NCBI RefSeq assembly: GCF_024707525.1
Contig: NZ_CP062231.1
Location: 2,232,001-2,296,000, forward strand
Reading direction: 5' to 3'
Source of the DNA: Rhizobium sp. TH2
GTDB lineage: Bacteria > Pseudomonadota > Alphaproteobacteria > Rhizobiales > Rhizobiaceae
DNA: 64,000 nt
Each line of letters opens with the position of its first letter. Position 1 is the stretch's first letter. Of the stretch, positions 39,642 to 49,041 are shown piece after piece. Under the pieces are notes generated by a model. That model was not told where the DNA came from. It was given only the letters and a program-made list of their open reading frames with translations, and searched no databases. A program made the translations under genes and the position numbers.

Positions 39642-40400
39642 TTATTCGGCGGTCAGCGTCTCTTCGGCGATCGGCTCGGCAGCAGCACCTAGATCGACAC
39701 CGGAGCCGCCCTGTTGACGGGAAATGCCGTCTAGGGCTGCGCGGGCGAAGAGATCGCAATAAAGCGCGATGGCGCGCGAAGCGTCGTCGTTGCCAGGGAT
39801 CGCGTAATCGATCAGGTCGGGATCGCAATTGGAGTCGATGATCGCGACGACCGGGATGCCCAGGCGCTTGGCTTCATCGATGGCGATCTTTTCCTTGTTG
39901 GTGTCGATGACGACCATCAGGTCCGGCGTGCCGCCCATGTTACGGATACCGCCGAGGGCCTTTTCAAGCTTTTCGCGTTCGCGCTCGAGGTTCAGGCGTT
40001 CCTTCTTGGAATAGCCCGTGCCCTGGGAAGCGAGGATGTCGTCGACCTTGCGCAGGCGCTGGATCGAGTTTGAGATCGTCTTCCAGTTGGTCATCATGCC
40101 GCCGAGCCAACGCGAGTTGACATAATACTGGGCGGAACGCCTGGCAGCGTCGGCGATCAGGTCGGATGCCTGGCGCTTGGTGCCGACGAACAGAACGCGG
40201 CCGCCACCGGCGACGGTGTCGCTGATGACCTTGAGCGCCTGATGCAGCATCGGGACGGACTGTGCGAGGTCGATGATGTGGATGCCGCTACGATCACCAA
40301 AGATGTAGGGCTTCATTTTCGGGTTCCAGCGGTGAGTCTGGTGGCCGAAGTGAACGCCTGCCTCGAGAAGCTGGCGCATAGAAAAATCGGGCAATGCCAT
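39642..40400 (-). CDS. rpsB: 30S ribosomal protein S2
   Basis: S2 is a primary component of the small ribosomal subunit and is needed for S1 binding. The 252-residue protein shows [22 protein letters not shown], the conserved FVGTKRQA stretch and [22 protein letters not shown]. It has the typical alphaproteobacterial C-terminal extension, ending [11 protein letters not shown]. It is the first gene of the leftward block, with an AAAGGA ribosome site. Confidence 0.98.
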   Translation of the reverse strand: MALPDFSMRQLLEAGVHFGHQTHRWNPKMKPYIFGDRSGIHIIDLAQSVPMLHQALKVISDTVAGGGRVLFVGTKRQASDLIADAARRSAQYYVNSRWLGGMMTNWKTISNSIQRLRKVDDILASQGTGYSKKERLNLEREREKLEKALGGIRNMGGTPDLMVVIDTNKEKIAIDEAKRLGIPVVAIIDSNCDPDLIDYAIPGNDDASRAIALYCDLFARAALDGISRQQGGSGVDLGAAAEPIAEETLTAE

Positions 40401-40500
40401 GCCTTGTTATCCTTTTTCCGGTTGAACCTCCGTGAAGCTTGAAGCAGGTTTTGATACCTGCCACCGGGTGGAGCGAGCCGGATTTCTCCCGGAAAGCCCC
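40401..40500 (-). promoter_or_regulatory. rpsB 5' leader with small hairpins
   Basis: The minus strand upstream of rpsB contains a perfect 6 bp hairpin GCAGGT/ACCTGC (40444-40461) and a CCGG/CCGG hairpin (40478-40492). Such structured leaders could serve autoregulation by S2, as known for rpsB in other bacteria. I do not recognise a named motif and found no convincing promoter boxes. Confidence 0.35.
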
Positions 40501-40624
40501 AGACTTCACGTGTGGAATGAGCGCGGCCTTAAACCGAAGACCGCTCGAAAGCAACCCCGGCGGCGAAAAATATGCGGCCGGGATCGTAAAATGGCGCGTT
40601 ACTTGCTCACACCGATTTCGGGGA

Positions 40625-41455
40625 TCAATGCGGCAGGCAGGTGGTTTCCGGCAGGAAGTCGAGCTTGACGAGACGTCCTGTCAGCGCGAAATCGCCATAG
40701 TCCATGGTCAGGTCGCGCGATACGCCATTCTCATAAAGCTTGAAAGACATGCGATACGTCGGCAGGCCATCGACCTTCTCGTCGTCGTTGAAATAGGCGA
40801 TCGTCACCGGCCACGTTTTCTCGGTCTTGAGCTTGCCAGCGGAATCAGCATCGGGGTCACCGGGCAATACGCCGACCGGCGTGCCAACAATCGTTGTGGT
40901 ATAGACTGTTTTGTCGCCGTTATCGGAACCATCGAAGACCCGCGCCTCGAAGAAATGCTCGCCGCTGCGCGCGCGCTTGATCAGTTCCAGCATGTGTTCC
41001 GTCGGAAACCGGCCCGGTTGAAGCTCGACCTGCTTTTCGCTCGGCTCCATCAGCTCGACGGTGAGCTTGTCCTTCAGGTCCTCGGCATGGCCCTGCACTT
41101 CCTTGTCGAGTCGTTCGTCGGTGTAGGATTTCGATTCGAATTCGAAGCGGCCGGCGCGGGTGTCCTCGAATGTCATGCTCTGCTGGTCGGAGACGCGCTT
41201 CTCGCCGCCGACATCCGATTGCGTCACGAAACGGAAATTGACCTTGTATCCCTCGCATTCCGATCCCGTGAACTCATAGACCATACGGCCGTTCATCGAG
41301 GTGATGCCTGATTTCTCAGCGGAATCCTTGAGTTCGAGATTGTAGACGGCGCGATGGGGAACGAGATTGGACAATGCCTGCGCCGCCGATGGAAGGCCAG
41401 CGCTGGCCATGAGGCTCGCGAAGGATATGGCAATCAAGTTCCGTCCGGAAATCAT
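40625..41455 (-). CDS. eipB: EipB-family periplasmic envelope-integrity protein (DUF1849)
   Basis: EipB of Brucella is a periplasmic beta-spiral protein needed for envelope integrity. This 276-residue product has a signal peptide (residues 1 to about 27) and a mature start SNLVPHRAVYNLEL. Two Cys residues, near 67 (GSECEGY) and at 273 (TTCLPH), match the disulfide pair reported for EipB. I chose the ATG at 41455, with AGGAG six bases upstream, over a GTG six codons earlier. It is divergent from ridA. Confidence 0.85.
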   Translation of the reverse strand: MISGRNLIAISFASLMASAGLPSAAQALSNLVPHRAVYNLELKDSAEKSGITSMNGRMVYEFTGSECEGYKVNFRFVTQSDVGGEKRVSDQQSMTFEDTRAGRFEFESKSYTDERLDKEVQGHAEDLKDKLTVELMEPSEKQVELQPGRFPTEHMLELIKRARSGEHFFEARVFDGSDNGDKTVYTTTIVGTPVGVLPGDPDADSAGKLKTEKTWPVTIAYFNDDEKVDGLPTYRMSFKLYENGVSRDLTMDYGDFALTGRLVKLDFLPETTCLPH

Positions 41456-41564
41456 CCAATTCTCCTGTTGCACCTGCCGTCAATGCCGCTAATTAGAAGC
41501 ACAAAGTGGCGAAATATCCGATCCGCCACCGGTGTAAAAGAAAAATCTTCGGGAGAGACGGTCC

Positions 41565-42029
41565 ATGAGCGCTGAAATCGACGCGAAACTCGCTTCGCTG
41601 GGTATCACATTGCCGGTTGCCGCGGCACCGGCCGCAAATTACGTGCCCTTCGTCCAGACCGGAAACCAGCTGTTCATCTCCGGCCAGCTTCCCATGGAGA
41701 ACGGCAAGCTCTCCTCCACCGGCCAGCTGGGTGCCGGCATCCATACGCCGGAGGGTCAGCGCGCCGCCGAACTCTGTGCGATCAACATCCTCGCCCAGGC
41801 CCAGGCCGCACTCGGCGATCTCGGCCGCGTCAAGCGCGTCGTCAAGATCACGGTACTGGTGTCCTCGACGCCTGATTTCTACGAGCAGCATCTGGTCGCC
41901 AACGGCGCCTCCAACCTGCTCGCCAACGTGCTGGGCGATGCAGGAAAGCACGCGCGCGCCGCCGTCGGTATGGCATCCCTGCCGCTCAACGCATCCGTCG
42001 AGATCGATGCGATCATGGAAGTCGCCTGA
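41565..42029 (+). CDS. RidA/YjgF-family enamine/imine deaminase-like protein
   Basis: This 154-residue protein of the RidA superfamily resembles the longer YjgH-like branch: QTGNQLFISGQLPMENG, GHTPEGQ-type region and the C-terminal HARAAVGMASLPLNASVEIDAI. RidA proteins hydrolyse reactive 2-aminoacrylate or related imines. The catalytic Arg of canonical RidA would be the Arg in HARAAVG. It shares one base with the downstream glycerophosphodiesterase start, so the two are coupled. Confidence 0.88.
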   Translation: MSAEIDAKLASLGITLPVAAAPAANYVPFVQTGNQLFISGQLPMENGKLSSTGQLGAGIHTPEGQRAAELCAINILAQAQAALGDLGRVKRVVKITVLVSSTPDFYEQHLVANGASNLLANVLGDAGKHARAAVGMASLPLNASVEIDAIMEVA

Positions 42030-42742
42030 TGCATGATGATCTCAAGGCGCTGATCCGCCAGCCGATCGCCCATCGCGGGCGGCATGACGGCAACAAGACG
42101 GTCTGGGAAAATACATTGTCCGCCTTCCAAGCAGCGATCGACGGCAGATTCGCCATCGAATGCGACCTGCAATATGTGGCGGACGCCACCCCTGTCGTCT
42201 TCCACGACGACGACATGGAGCGTCTCTGCAACATGAAGGGCGATGTTCGGGTCAAGTCCTCGAGCGAACTCGGCCTCGTCTCGATCGGTGGTACTAAGGA
42301 CAAGATACCTTCGCTCAAACAACTGCTTCGGCTGGTCAAGGGTCGTGTCCCTTTGGTGCTGGAACTCAAGGGCCGCGAAGGCGACGACGAAGGCTTCGCC
42401 TCATCCGTTCTGGAAGAACTCGAAGACTATGAGGGCCCGGTGGCACTGATGAGCTTCGACCACTGGCTGCTCAGGAATCTCAAGGAGCTGGAATCCCCTC
42501 GTCCCGTGGGGCTGACCGCCGAGGGCGTGAAACCCGAGGATTTTACCGCTCATGAGCAGGTCATGCGCCTCGGGCTCGATTTTATTTCCTACCACATCAT
42601 GCATTTACCGAACGACTATATTACATTGCAGCGCAGCAAGAGCATTCCGGTGATCAGCTGGACGGTGCGCAACGCCAAACAGGCCGCCCACAGCGCTGCC
42701 AATGCCGATCAGATCACCTTCGAAGGTTTCGACCCGAGCTAG
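42029..42742 (+). CDS. Glycerophosphodiester phosphodiesterase (UgpQ-like)
   Basis: The 237-residue TIM-barrel GDPD enzyme hydrolyses glycerophosphodiesters to glycerol-3-phosphate and an alcohol. It has the N-terminal catalytic motif IAHRGRHDGNKTVWENT, the metal-binding IECDLQ and FHDD residues, and LVLELKG. No signal peptide is present, so it acts in the cytoplasm. It is the second gene of a ridA-gdpD-acyltransferase-HIT run. Confidence 0.92.
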   Translation: MHDDLKALIRQPIAHRGRHDGNKTVWENTLSAFQAAIDGRFAIECDLQYVADATPVVFHDDDMERLCNMKGDVRVKSSSELGLVSIGGTKDKIPSLKQLLRLVKGRVPLVLELKGREGDDEGFASSVLEELEDYEGPVALMSFDHWLLRNLKELESPRPVGLTAEGVKPEDFTAHEQVMRLGLDFISYHIMHLPNDYITLQRSKSIPVISWTVRNAKQAAHSAANADQITFEGFDPS

Positions 42743-42763
42743 GTTCTCACCCTAGGAACGATA

Positions 42764-43939
42764 TTGAACATACGCATTGTCTCGTCTTTTAGGGAAATCG
42801 ATCCGGAAAGCTGGAACCGGCTTTCCGGGACTTCACATACTAAATTAGACAATTATTATAATCCGTTCATTTCACACGCTTATCTCTCGGCGCTCGAAGA
42901 ATCCGGATCTGCCGTTCCGCGCACCGGATGGCAGGGGCGACACGTTCTCGTCGAGGAAGACGGCAGGCTGAAGGCCGCGACGTTCGGCTATGCCAAGAGC
43001 CACAGCCAGGGAGAATATGTGTTCGACCACGGCTGGGCTGACGCCTATGAGCGCGCTGGTGGCCGCTACTATCCCAAGCTCCAGCACACAGTTCCCTTCA
43101 CGCCCGCCACGGGCCCCCGCCTGCTCGTCGCTCGGGATGAAAGCAAGGCGAAATACAACGCCATTCTCGCCCTGGCCGTGAAGCAGGAAACCGTTTCACT
43201 CAATCTGTCGTCGGCACATTTCACCTTCCTTCGGGATGGCGAATGGCAGGCGCTGGAGGCCGAGGGTTATCTCCACCGCACCGACCAGCAGTTCCATTTC
43301 CTCAATCACGGATATGGAAGCCACGACGACTTTCTCGAAACGCTGGCCTCACGCAAACGGAAGGCGCTGCGCAAGGAGCGCCGTGCCGCCCTCGAAAACG
43401 GCATCACCGTGGAATGGTTGACCGGCAGCGACCTGACGGAAGACATCTGGGACCAGTTCTTCGCCTTCTACATGGATACCGGCGGCCGCAAATGGGGCCG
43501 GCCGTATCTCACGCGCGAATTCTATTCGCTGATCGGCGAGCGCATGCCGGAAGACATCCTGCTCGTCATGGCCAAGCGGAACGGCCGCTATATCGCGGGT
43601 GCCATCAACTTCATCGGCTCGGACGCGCTGTTCGGCCGCCATTGGGGCTGCATCGAAGATCACCCCTTCCTGCATTTCGAGATCTGCTACCACCAGGCGA
43701 TCGACTATGCGATCGCCAACAAGCTCGACCGCGTTGAGGCCGGCGCACAGGGCGAGCACAAGCTGGCGCGCGGCTATATGCCTGTCATCACCCATTCAGC
43801 GCATTTCATCGCGCATGCGGGCCTGCGCCGGGCAATCGACGAATATCTCCGTCAGGAGCGCGCCGATGTCGAAGCAGTCGGCGAATATCTCCGCGAGCAC
43901 AGCCCTTTCCGCCGTGGCGAACAGCTCGAGCAGGACTGA
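42764..43939 (+). CDS. FemAB-like/DUF482 GNAT-fold protein
   Basis: This 391-residue protein resembles the peptidogalycan/FemAB_like family (PF04339), which has the acetyltransferase fold; the substrate is unknown. Typical segments are NPFISHAYLSALEESG, the Arg/Lys-rich SRKRKALRKERR and RHWGCIEDHPFLHFEICYYQ-like C-terminal core (here CYHQAIDYAI). The start is a TTG with AGGA eight bases upstream; no ATG fits. It lies 21 bases after the phosphodiesterase gene. Confidence 0.82.
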   Translation: MNIRIVSSFREIDPESWNRLSGTSHTKLDNYYNPFISHAYLSALEESGSAVPRTGWQGRHVLVEEDGRLKAATFGYAKSHSQGEYVFDHGWADAYERAGGRYYPKLQHTVPFTPATGPRLLVARDESKAKYNAILALAVKQETVSLNLSSAHFTFLRDGEWQALEAEGYLHRTDQQFHFLNHGYGSHDDFLETLASRKRKALRKERRAALENGITVEWLTGSDLTEDIWDQFFAFYMDTGGRKWGRPYLTREFYSLIGERMPEDILLVMAKRNGRYIAGAINFIGSDALFGRHWGCIEDHPFLHFEICYHQAIDYAIANKLDRVEAGAQGEHKLARGYMPVITHSAHFIAHAGLRRAIDEYLRQERADVEAVGEYLREHSPFRRGEQLEQD

Positions 43940-44033
43940 AACGTCCGGGCAATTCGTCGAATGGGCTGAAAGACTTGAAAGACATGGATTTTCGGTTCAA
44001 GCTGCATGAAAACAGGCCGAGGGAGATTCATCC

Positions 44034-44471
44034 ATGCAAGGGACGCCGTACGATCCGGACAACATCTTCGCCAAGATCCTGCGCGGTGAAATCCCCTGCC
44101 ATGCCATCTATGAGGATGAACATACGCTGGCTTTCATGGATGTGATGCCACAGTCCGAAGGACACACACTGGTCATTCCCAAGACCCCTTCCCGCAATAT
44201 CTTCGATGCCGATCCCACGACGTTCATGTGGCTGATGCCGACTGTACAGAAGATCGCGCGGGCGGCGAAGAGAGCCTTCCACGCGAATGGGGTCCGGATC
44301 GTGCAATTCAACGAAGTCGGTTCGGGCCAGACCGTGTTTCATCTGCATTTCCACGTGATCCCGACCTATGACGGCGTCGATCTCCAGATCCATGCCAGAA
44401 AGCCAGAAGACGGTGGCCATCTCGCTCACAATGCCGAGATGATCCGCGAGGCGCTGAAGTTCATTTCATGA
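44034..44471 (+). CDS. HIT-family (HINT-like) nucleotide hydrolase
   Basis: This 145-residue protein of the histidine-triad family has the diagnostic HLHFHVIP motif near residue 104 and the N-terminal NIFAKILRGEIPCHAIYEDE pattern of HINT proteins. These hydrolyse purine nucleoside phosphoramidates. It is the fourth gene of the ridA run. Confidence 0.93.
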   Translation: MQGTPYDPDNIFAKILRGEIPCHAIYEDEHTLAFMDVMPQSEGHTLVIPKTPSRNIFDADPTTFMWLMPTVQKIARAAKRAFHANGVRIVQFNEVGSGQTVFHLHFHVIPTYDGVDLQIHARKPEDGGHLAHNAEMIREALKFIS

Positions 44472-44523
44472 AATAACCACGATCGGATGCCACCAAGCGA
44501 TAACTTCTCAGGGGATATCTCGC

Positions 44524-44955
44524 ATGAAGGCAGCATTCATCGTGATGAGCATTCTCGGCTGTGACGATTCCGGCGCAAATTGCCTGCCGGTCGCATCCAT
44601 CGAGCAACAATGGCAGACGATCGCAGCCTGCGACGCGTCTTCGGAAACCCATCTCGCGAAATACGTCAACATCAATTACCCAATGGTCGTGGCGGTTTGC
44701 CAGACCGCCGACACGACAGCACTGAGCGATTCCGAGGACGACGTCGCGGGTTTTGAGAGTGCAAGCCGCTCAATCGCGCGTATTCCCAAGCCTGTCGATG
44801 AGGAGGCGGAAACACGCACCGGCATCACGACGCGTGCGATCGCTCTGGTCAAGGACGCCATTCCAACCAGGCAGGGCTTGAAGCAAACGGTGACGACACC
44901 GGTGCATTTCGTGACCGACACCTATTCCTGGGTCGCCAGGAAGATCACCGACTGA
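44524..44955 (+). CDS. Conserved hypothetical small protein (143 aa)
   Basis: I do not recognise a family. The N-terminus MKAAFIVMSILGCDDSGANC is short and mildly hydrophobic, with Cys residues at about 13, 20, 35 and 59 in the first half, which could form disulfides or bind metal. The C-terminal half is charged and then ends TTPVHFVTDTYSWVARKITD, which may be amphipathic. It lies 52 bases after the HIT gene and tail to tail with the DUF2336 gene (7-base gap). Codon use looks like the neighbours, so I believe it is real. Confidence 0.7.
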   Translation: MKAAFIVMSILGCDDSGANCLPVASIEQQWQTIAACDASSETHLAKYVNINYPMVVAVCQTADTTALSDSEDDVAGFESASRSIARIPKPVDEEAETRTGITTRAIALVKDAIPTRQGLKQTVTTPVHFVTDTYSWVARKITD

Positions 44956-44962
44956 TCGGGCC

Positions 44963-46102
44963 TCAGGCGGCCTCGATCGCGAGGAACGATGCGTAAGCGC
45001 GCGCCGATTGCCTGTGCTCGATGATATGCAGTTTCTCGACCATGTCGATGAGTTCGGACGCTACGCCATCCGGCTTCGCCACGCTCCTGAAGCGCGACAC
45101 GAGACGTCCAGTCAGGCCGCCGAACAGGCCGGGTTCGTGCCCGCGGTCGGCTCGGCGCCAAAGCATCGTGGCTTCCACGAAGATTTCCGAGACGTCGCGC
45201 GTGAGGCCAGCCGATTCGTAGAGCGCCCGCATGGCATGGAACCGGCCGTCGGAAATGATCGACCGCACCCGGCGTTCCGCCAGACCCGAAAGATTGACGA
45301 TCGCATTGGCGAAGAAATCAAGCTTGCCGGAGCAGAGCGCCTGCATCAGGAAGCCCGGCGTCAGACCACCGTTGCGGCGGAGATGCTCGACGAGAGCGGG
45401 GATGTCTTCCTGAGGTGCCGTGCCAGCCAAAGTGACGGTCGCCCCTTCGCAGGCTTCGCGCTTGATATGGTCGAGCCGGCGAGCGCCGATGACGCTTTGA
45501 ACGAAGCTGCATTCTGCCAGCGCGTCGGAAACACTGAGTGCGAGGATGTGACGGGCATCGCCGGGCAGTTCCTCGCGCGAGAGCAGCATTTCGCGAATCG
45601 TCGTGGAATGGGAATGACGCTCGGCGATGCGGCGGAGCGACTGGCGGCTGACAAGCGCGCCGGGATTGTCGAGCATCGCCTCGATCTCGGCCTCACCGCC
45701 GATTTCGGCGATGGCCGCACAGACCGGCAAGCTGACGATGAAGCGCGATGCGATCAGTACGCGGGTGACTTCATCGCCACGACCGGCGAGATCCACCAGA
45801 TCGACGTCCGAGAGCACCGGCGAGCGGGCGATAATCTGGCAGGCGATTTCCGGCTGGTCTTGGGCAAGTGGCAGGATCAAGGCACGCGGCGCGTCCTCGG
45901 CATCGGCGATCGAGTCCGCGAGTGCCAGCCGCACTTTCGGCGAGGGATCGTCGAGCAACCAGGTCATGGCCATCAGGGCCGCCTCGCGCTCGTCCGAAGT
46001 CATCTCTGATTCAAGCCAGGCCCGGCCCAACGCATTGGCTGCCCTTGCCCTGTCGCCTGCCTTTGCCGTGTCCGCCCAACGAAGGAAGCTTTGAATGATC
46101 AC
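44963..46102 (-). CDS. DUF2336 family protein
   Basis: This protein of about 379 residues is soluble and helical, with HEAT-like repeats in its first half (for example DEREAALMAMTWLLDDPSPKVRLALADSIA). It ends in the conserved FHAMRALYESAGLTRDV and C-terminal LHIIEHRQSARAYASFLA parts of DUF2336. Function is not established; the family is found in alphaproteobacteria. Two GTG starts are possible, at 46123 and 46102; I chose the second, which has AAGGA eight bases upstream. Confidence 0.78.
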   Translation of the reverse strand: MIIQSFLRWADTAKAGDRARAANALGRAWLESEMTSDEREAALMAMTWLLDDPSPKVRLALADSIADAEDAPRALILPLAQDQPEIACQIIARSPVLSDVDLVDLAGRGDEVTRVLIASRFIVSLPVCAAIAEIGGEAEIEAMLDNPGALVSRQSLRRIAERHSHSTTIREMLLSREELPGDARHILALSVSDALAECSFVQSVIGARRLDHIKREACEGATVTLAGTAPQEDIPALVEHLRRNGGLTPGFLMQALCSGKLDFFANAIVNLSGLAERRVRSIISDGRFHAMRALYESAGLTRDVSEIFVEATMLWRRADRGHEPGLFGGLTGRLVSRFRSVAKPDGVASELIDMVEKLHIIEHRQSARAYASFLAIEAA

Positions 46103-46205
46103 GCTGCGCTGTCCTTGACTCACATACCCTGTGAATCGAAGCTAGCGACAAATCGTTTAATATTCGTTCACCATGTTCCTTCGCGGAGCGTTAACCATGC
46201 GGCTT

Positions 46206-46781
46206 TCAACCGGCCCAGGTCACGATCTTGGAGAGTTCCGGGCGCGGCCGCTCGGTGACCGGAAAATCCGTCGATCCGATGTGTACGAAGCCGGCGATCT
46301 TCTCGCCCGGCTTCACGCCGATGATCTCGTAGGCCTTTTCGCTATAGGCCATCCATTCGGTCAGCCAGTTGGAGACATAGCCGAGCGCATTGGCTGATAT
46401 CACCATGTTGAGGCAGACGGCGCCGGCCGACATCAACTGCTCCCATTCCGGGATCTTGACGTGCGGCGCGGCCCTCGAAACGACGGCGATGACGACAGGT
46501 GCGCGGGTGAAGCGGGTTTCCTCGACCTTGATCATCTCCTCGCTGAGATCGGGCTTCTCGGCCCGGGCGATCTTGGAAAGGGCCAGCGAGATACGCTGCC
46601 GCTCGTCGCCCCTCATCACGATGAAGCGCCAGGGGGCGAGCTTGCCGTGGTCGGGCACGCGGGTGGCCAGCGTCAGGATTTCCTCGATTTCAGCTTTCGA
46701 AGGTCCGGGTTCCTTCATCTGGAAAGCCGGCATGGAGCGGCGGGTCTTGAGATATTCGATCAGTGATTCATTGCGCGGCAT
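46206..46781 (-). CDS. Nitroreductase-family flavoprotein
   Basis: The 191-residue protein belongs to the FMN-dependent nitroreductase family, near the YdjA-like subgroup: N-terminal [26 protein letters not shown] and C-terminal [18 protein letters not shown]. The physiological substrate is unknown. It is a single gene; the end of the upstream repeat element is about 40 bases from its start, so its promoter region is short. Confidence 0.9.
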   Translation of the reverse strand: MPRNESLIEYLKTRRSMPAFQMKEPGPSKAEIEEILTLATRVPDHGKLAPWRFIVMRGDERQRISLALSKIARAEKPDLSEEMIKVEETRFTRAPVVIAVVSRAAPHVKIPEWEQLMSAGAVCLNMVISANALGYVSNWLTEWMAYSEKAYEIIGVKPGEKIAGFVHIGSTDFPVTERPRPELSKIVTWAG

Positions 46782-46823
46782 GCGGTCCTCTAACGTACGA
46801 TAATTTCAGTCTTGAATTTGCCG

Positions 46824-47098
46824 TAGAGCCTTTCATTGTTAAATGGAAGCAGTTCTGCCGGAGCAGATTTTCGTCAGGGCAGAGGCGATTGGCGAAGGAC
46901 ATACCCAGATGTACGGCCGAGACGATCGCCTCTGAGCCTGGCGGAAAGATGCCCGGCCCTTCGGGTTGGCTGAAACGGGCCGGCTGATCGACCGGCCGGC
47001 TTGGCCGTATGCTTTGGCTACGACGCGCGCCGGCCGGTCGACCATCCGACTCCGCTTGAGCCAACAGAACTGCTTCCATTTAACAATGAAAGGCTCTA
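46824..47098. repeat. Palindromic intergenic element, family 1, copy 3 (shorter form)
   Basis: This 275 bp copy has perfect 34 bp terminal arms (46824-46857 and 47065-47098). An internal perfect 12 bp stem lies at 46989-47000/47029-47040. Compared with copies 1 and 2 it lacks the central module holding the CCGGGCG and GCAGATTT hairpins, about 70 bases. Its arms match copy 1 except at sites where both arms change together. It fills most of the 381-base gap between the nitroreductase gene and the secreted-protein gene at 47163. Confidence 0.9.
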
Positions 47099-47162
47099 AG
47101 CTTGCGGGACAAGTGGGCCGCAAGATTTCAAGAGTCAACCCATCACCTTTACGAGTACCGGA

Positions 47163-48107
47163 TTGTCCTGCCTGCACCGCGCCCTGCCCGGCCTCGCCGC
47201 CATTTTGATCAGCCTGATGACTGGGATGGCGCATGCGCAGGATCCGTTCTCCGTCACCGATCCGGTCAAGCCGCTGGACGATCCCAAGCTCAACAGTTTC
47301 TCACCGATCATCGAGCAGCCGACGCTGGAGGCCCATCGCGGCAAGACGGTGCATCTCGAGGCTCGCCTCACCGAGAAGAGCCCGCCGATGAAATACGGGC
47401 TCTCGTGGCGAGTGTTCCGGCCGATTCCCGGAACCGATGGCAAGCTGCCGATGCTCGCATCATCCGAAGGCGGATCGACAAATTTCGAACTCGAACCCGG
47501 CGAATACTTCGTCCACGTCGCCTTCGGCCGGGCTGGTGCGACCAAGAAGCTCAGGATACTTGCCAGCGCCGATCCGGAACCACAAACGCTGGTACTCGAT
47601 GCCGGCGGCATGGTCCTCAATGCGGTCTCGGGCAGCAATGTCCGGATTCCGCCCGGCGAGCTGACATTTAGCATCTATTCCTCGGAAGTCCGGGAGGATG
47701 GCGAGCGCGGCTTGATCATGGACGACGTCAAGCCGGACGAGGTGGTGCGCCTCAATGCCGGGATCTATCACGTCGTCTCCAACTACGGCGACGTCAACGC
47801 CACGATCCGCGCCGACATCCAAATCAAGGCGGGCGAACTGACGCAGGCCGTCATCCAGCACCGCGCGGCAAAGATCACGCTGAAGCTCGTGTCGCAGGAA
47901 GGTGGCGAGGCTATCGCCGATACGGCGTGGTCGATCCTGACGGCCGCCGGCGACTCGGTGTCGGAAAGCGTCGGCGCTTTTCCGGTGATCATTCTCGCCG
48001 AGGGTAAATATACCGCCATCGCGCGGCATAAGGACAAGATCTACCAGCGCGACTTCACCGTCACATCCGGCCGCAATCAGGATGTCGAGGTCATGCTGCC
48101 GGATTAG
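47163..48107 (+). CDS. Secreted hypothetical protein with unusual start
   Basis: No family was recognised. The 314-residue product starts with a Sec signal peptide (LPGLAAILISLMTGMAHAQ), and the mature part reads as beta-rich, with repeated patterns of the LEPGEYFVHVAFG, LNAGIYHVVSNYG and LAEGKYTAIARHK type suggesting three or more Ig-like modules. The only start that keeps the signal peptide is the TTG at 47163, with no clear ribosome site; no in-frame ATG or GTG lies between it and the stop overlapping the repeat end (47097-47099). The gene overlaps the acyltransferase gene tail to tail by 4 bases. Confidence 0.72.
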   Translation: MSCLHRALPGLAAILISLMTGMAHAQDPFSVTDPVKPLDDPKLNSFSPIIEQPTLEAHRGKTVHLEARLTEKSPPMKYGLSWRVFRPIPGTDGKLPMLASSEGGSTNFELEPGEYFVHVAFGRAGATKKLRILASADPEPQTLVLDAGGMVLNAVSGSNVRIPPGELTFSIYSSEVREDGERGLIMDDVKPDEVVRLNAGIYHVVSNYGDVNATIRADIQIKAGELTQAVIQHRAAKITLKLVSQEGGEAIADTAWSILTAAGDSVSESVGAFPVIILAEGKYTAIARHKDKIYQRDFTVTSGRNQDVEVMLPD

Positions 48108-48937
48108 GCGGCTTTCGGCCGAGGCGCGACGGCGCCCATCGCAAACACGGTATCGTAGAGATATTGCAGGATCGCCTTGCGGTCGGTGATCGGCGCGATG
48201 TCTTCCCACGGCACGATCATGCCGATGCTGGAGAAGATCGTGCGGCCGGAGAGGCGACAGAATTCGCGGATCAGCAGCGACAGCCTGAGCGTCAGCGAGA
48301 ACCGGCTTGCCAAATGGAACATCCAGCCGTTCTGGCCTTCGAAATAGACCGGCAGGACGCTGGCCTTGGCAGCCTGGATGAGCTTTGCCGGAAACATCTT
48401 CCACGGCAGGTCTTCGGCCTGACCGAATCCCTTGGGCGCGGTGGCGACGCCGCCGCCGGGAAAGATCACAATGGTGACGCCGTCCTTCAGCAACCGCAAA
48501 GCCTCGTTACGGGTTGCGAGGTTGATCGCCAGGCCTTCGCGGGTTTCCTCGAAGGAGATCGGCAGAGAATACGGCCGCATCTCGGGCACTTTCAAAAGCT
48601 GATCGTTGATCAGGATCTTGAACGGACGGCCGAGCTGCTCGGCAAGCGCCAGCACCGCGATGCCATCGGCGATGCCATAGGGATGGTTGGCGACCATGAC
48701 GATCGGACCAGCCGGCAAATCCTTCGGCGGCCAGTTGCCCTTTACCGACAGGTCGATGTCGATGAGTTCCAGCATCCTGGAAAAGACCCGGTCGGATTTG
48801 CCGACCACTTCCGAACGCCAGATCTTGTAGACCTCGACATATTTGTTCCGGCCGGAGAGATTTTCGACTGTATGGATGACCAGCCGCTTGAGCAGCGGGT
48901 CGGTCTCATTGGCGTAGGACAGTTCCTTGAATCTCAC
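48104..48937 (-). CDS. PlsC-like lysophospholipid acyltransferase (haemolysin-type)
   Basis: The 277-residue protein has an acyltransferase core with the active-site motif NHPYGIADG (HxxxxD type), a second block FPGGGVATAPKGFG and a segment SVLPVYFEGQNGWMFH. It resembles OlsA/OlsB-neighbour and 'putative haemolysin' acyltransferases rather than PlsC of glycerolipid synthesis. The acyl acceptor is unknown. It has a GTG start at 48937 and no strong ribosome site. Confidence 0.8.
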   Translation of the reverse strand: MRFKELSYANETDPLLKRLVIHTVENLSGRNKYVEVYKIWRSEVVGKSDRVFSRMLELIDIDLSVKGNWPPKDLPAGPIVMVANHPYGIADGIAVLALAEQLGRPFKILINDQLLKVPEMRPYSLPISFEETREGLAINLATRNEALRLLKDGVTIVIFPGGGVATAPKGFGQAEDLPWKMFPAKLIQAAKASVLPVYFEGQNGWMFHLASRFSLTLRLSLLIREFCRLSGRTIFSSIGMIVPWEDIAPITDRKAILQYLYDTVFAMGAVAPRPKAA

Positions 48938-48997
48938 GGGGTGCGCTCTTTAGATGCCTTTGGTACAGGCCATATGAAACCAGTGTAACAATATGAA

Positions 48998-49026
48998 GAC
49001 AGCCGCGCCATGCAAACGCGGCTGTC
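48998..49026 (-). terminator. Terminator hairpin after thrS
   Basis: The perfect 10 bp stem GACAGCCGCG (48998-49007) / CGCGGCTGTC (49017-49026) with a 9-base loop lies 16 bases after the thrS stop on the minus strand. The following tail TTCATATTGTT is moderately U-rich. Confidence 0.65.
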
Positions 49027-49041
49027 CACCTTTTCGTTGCC

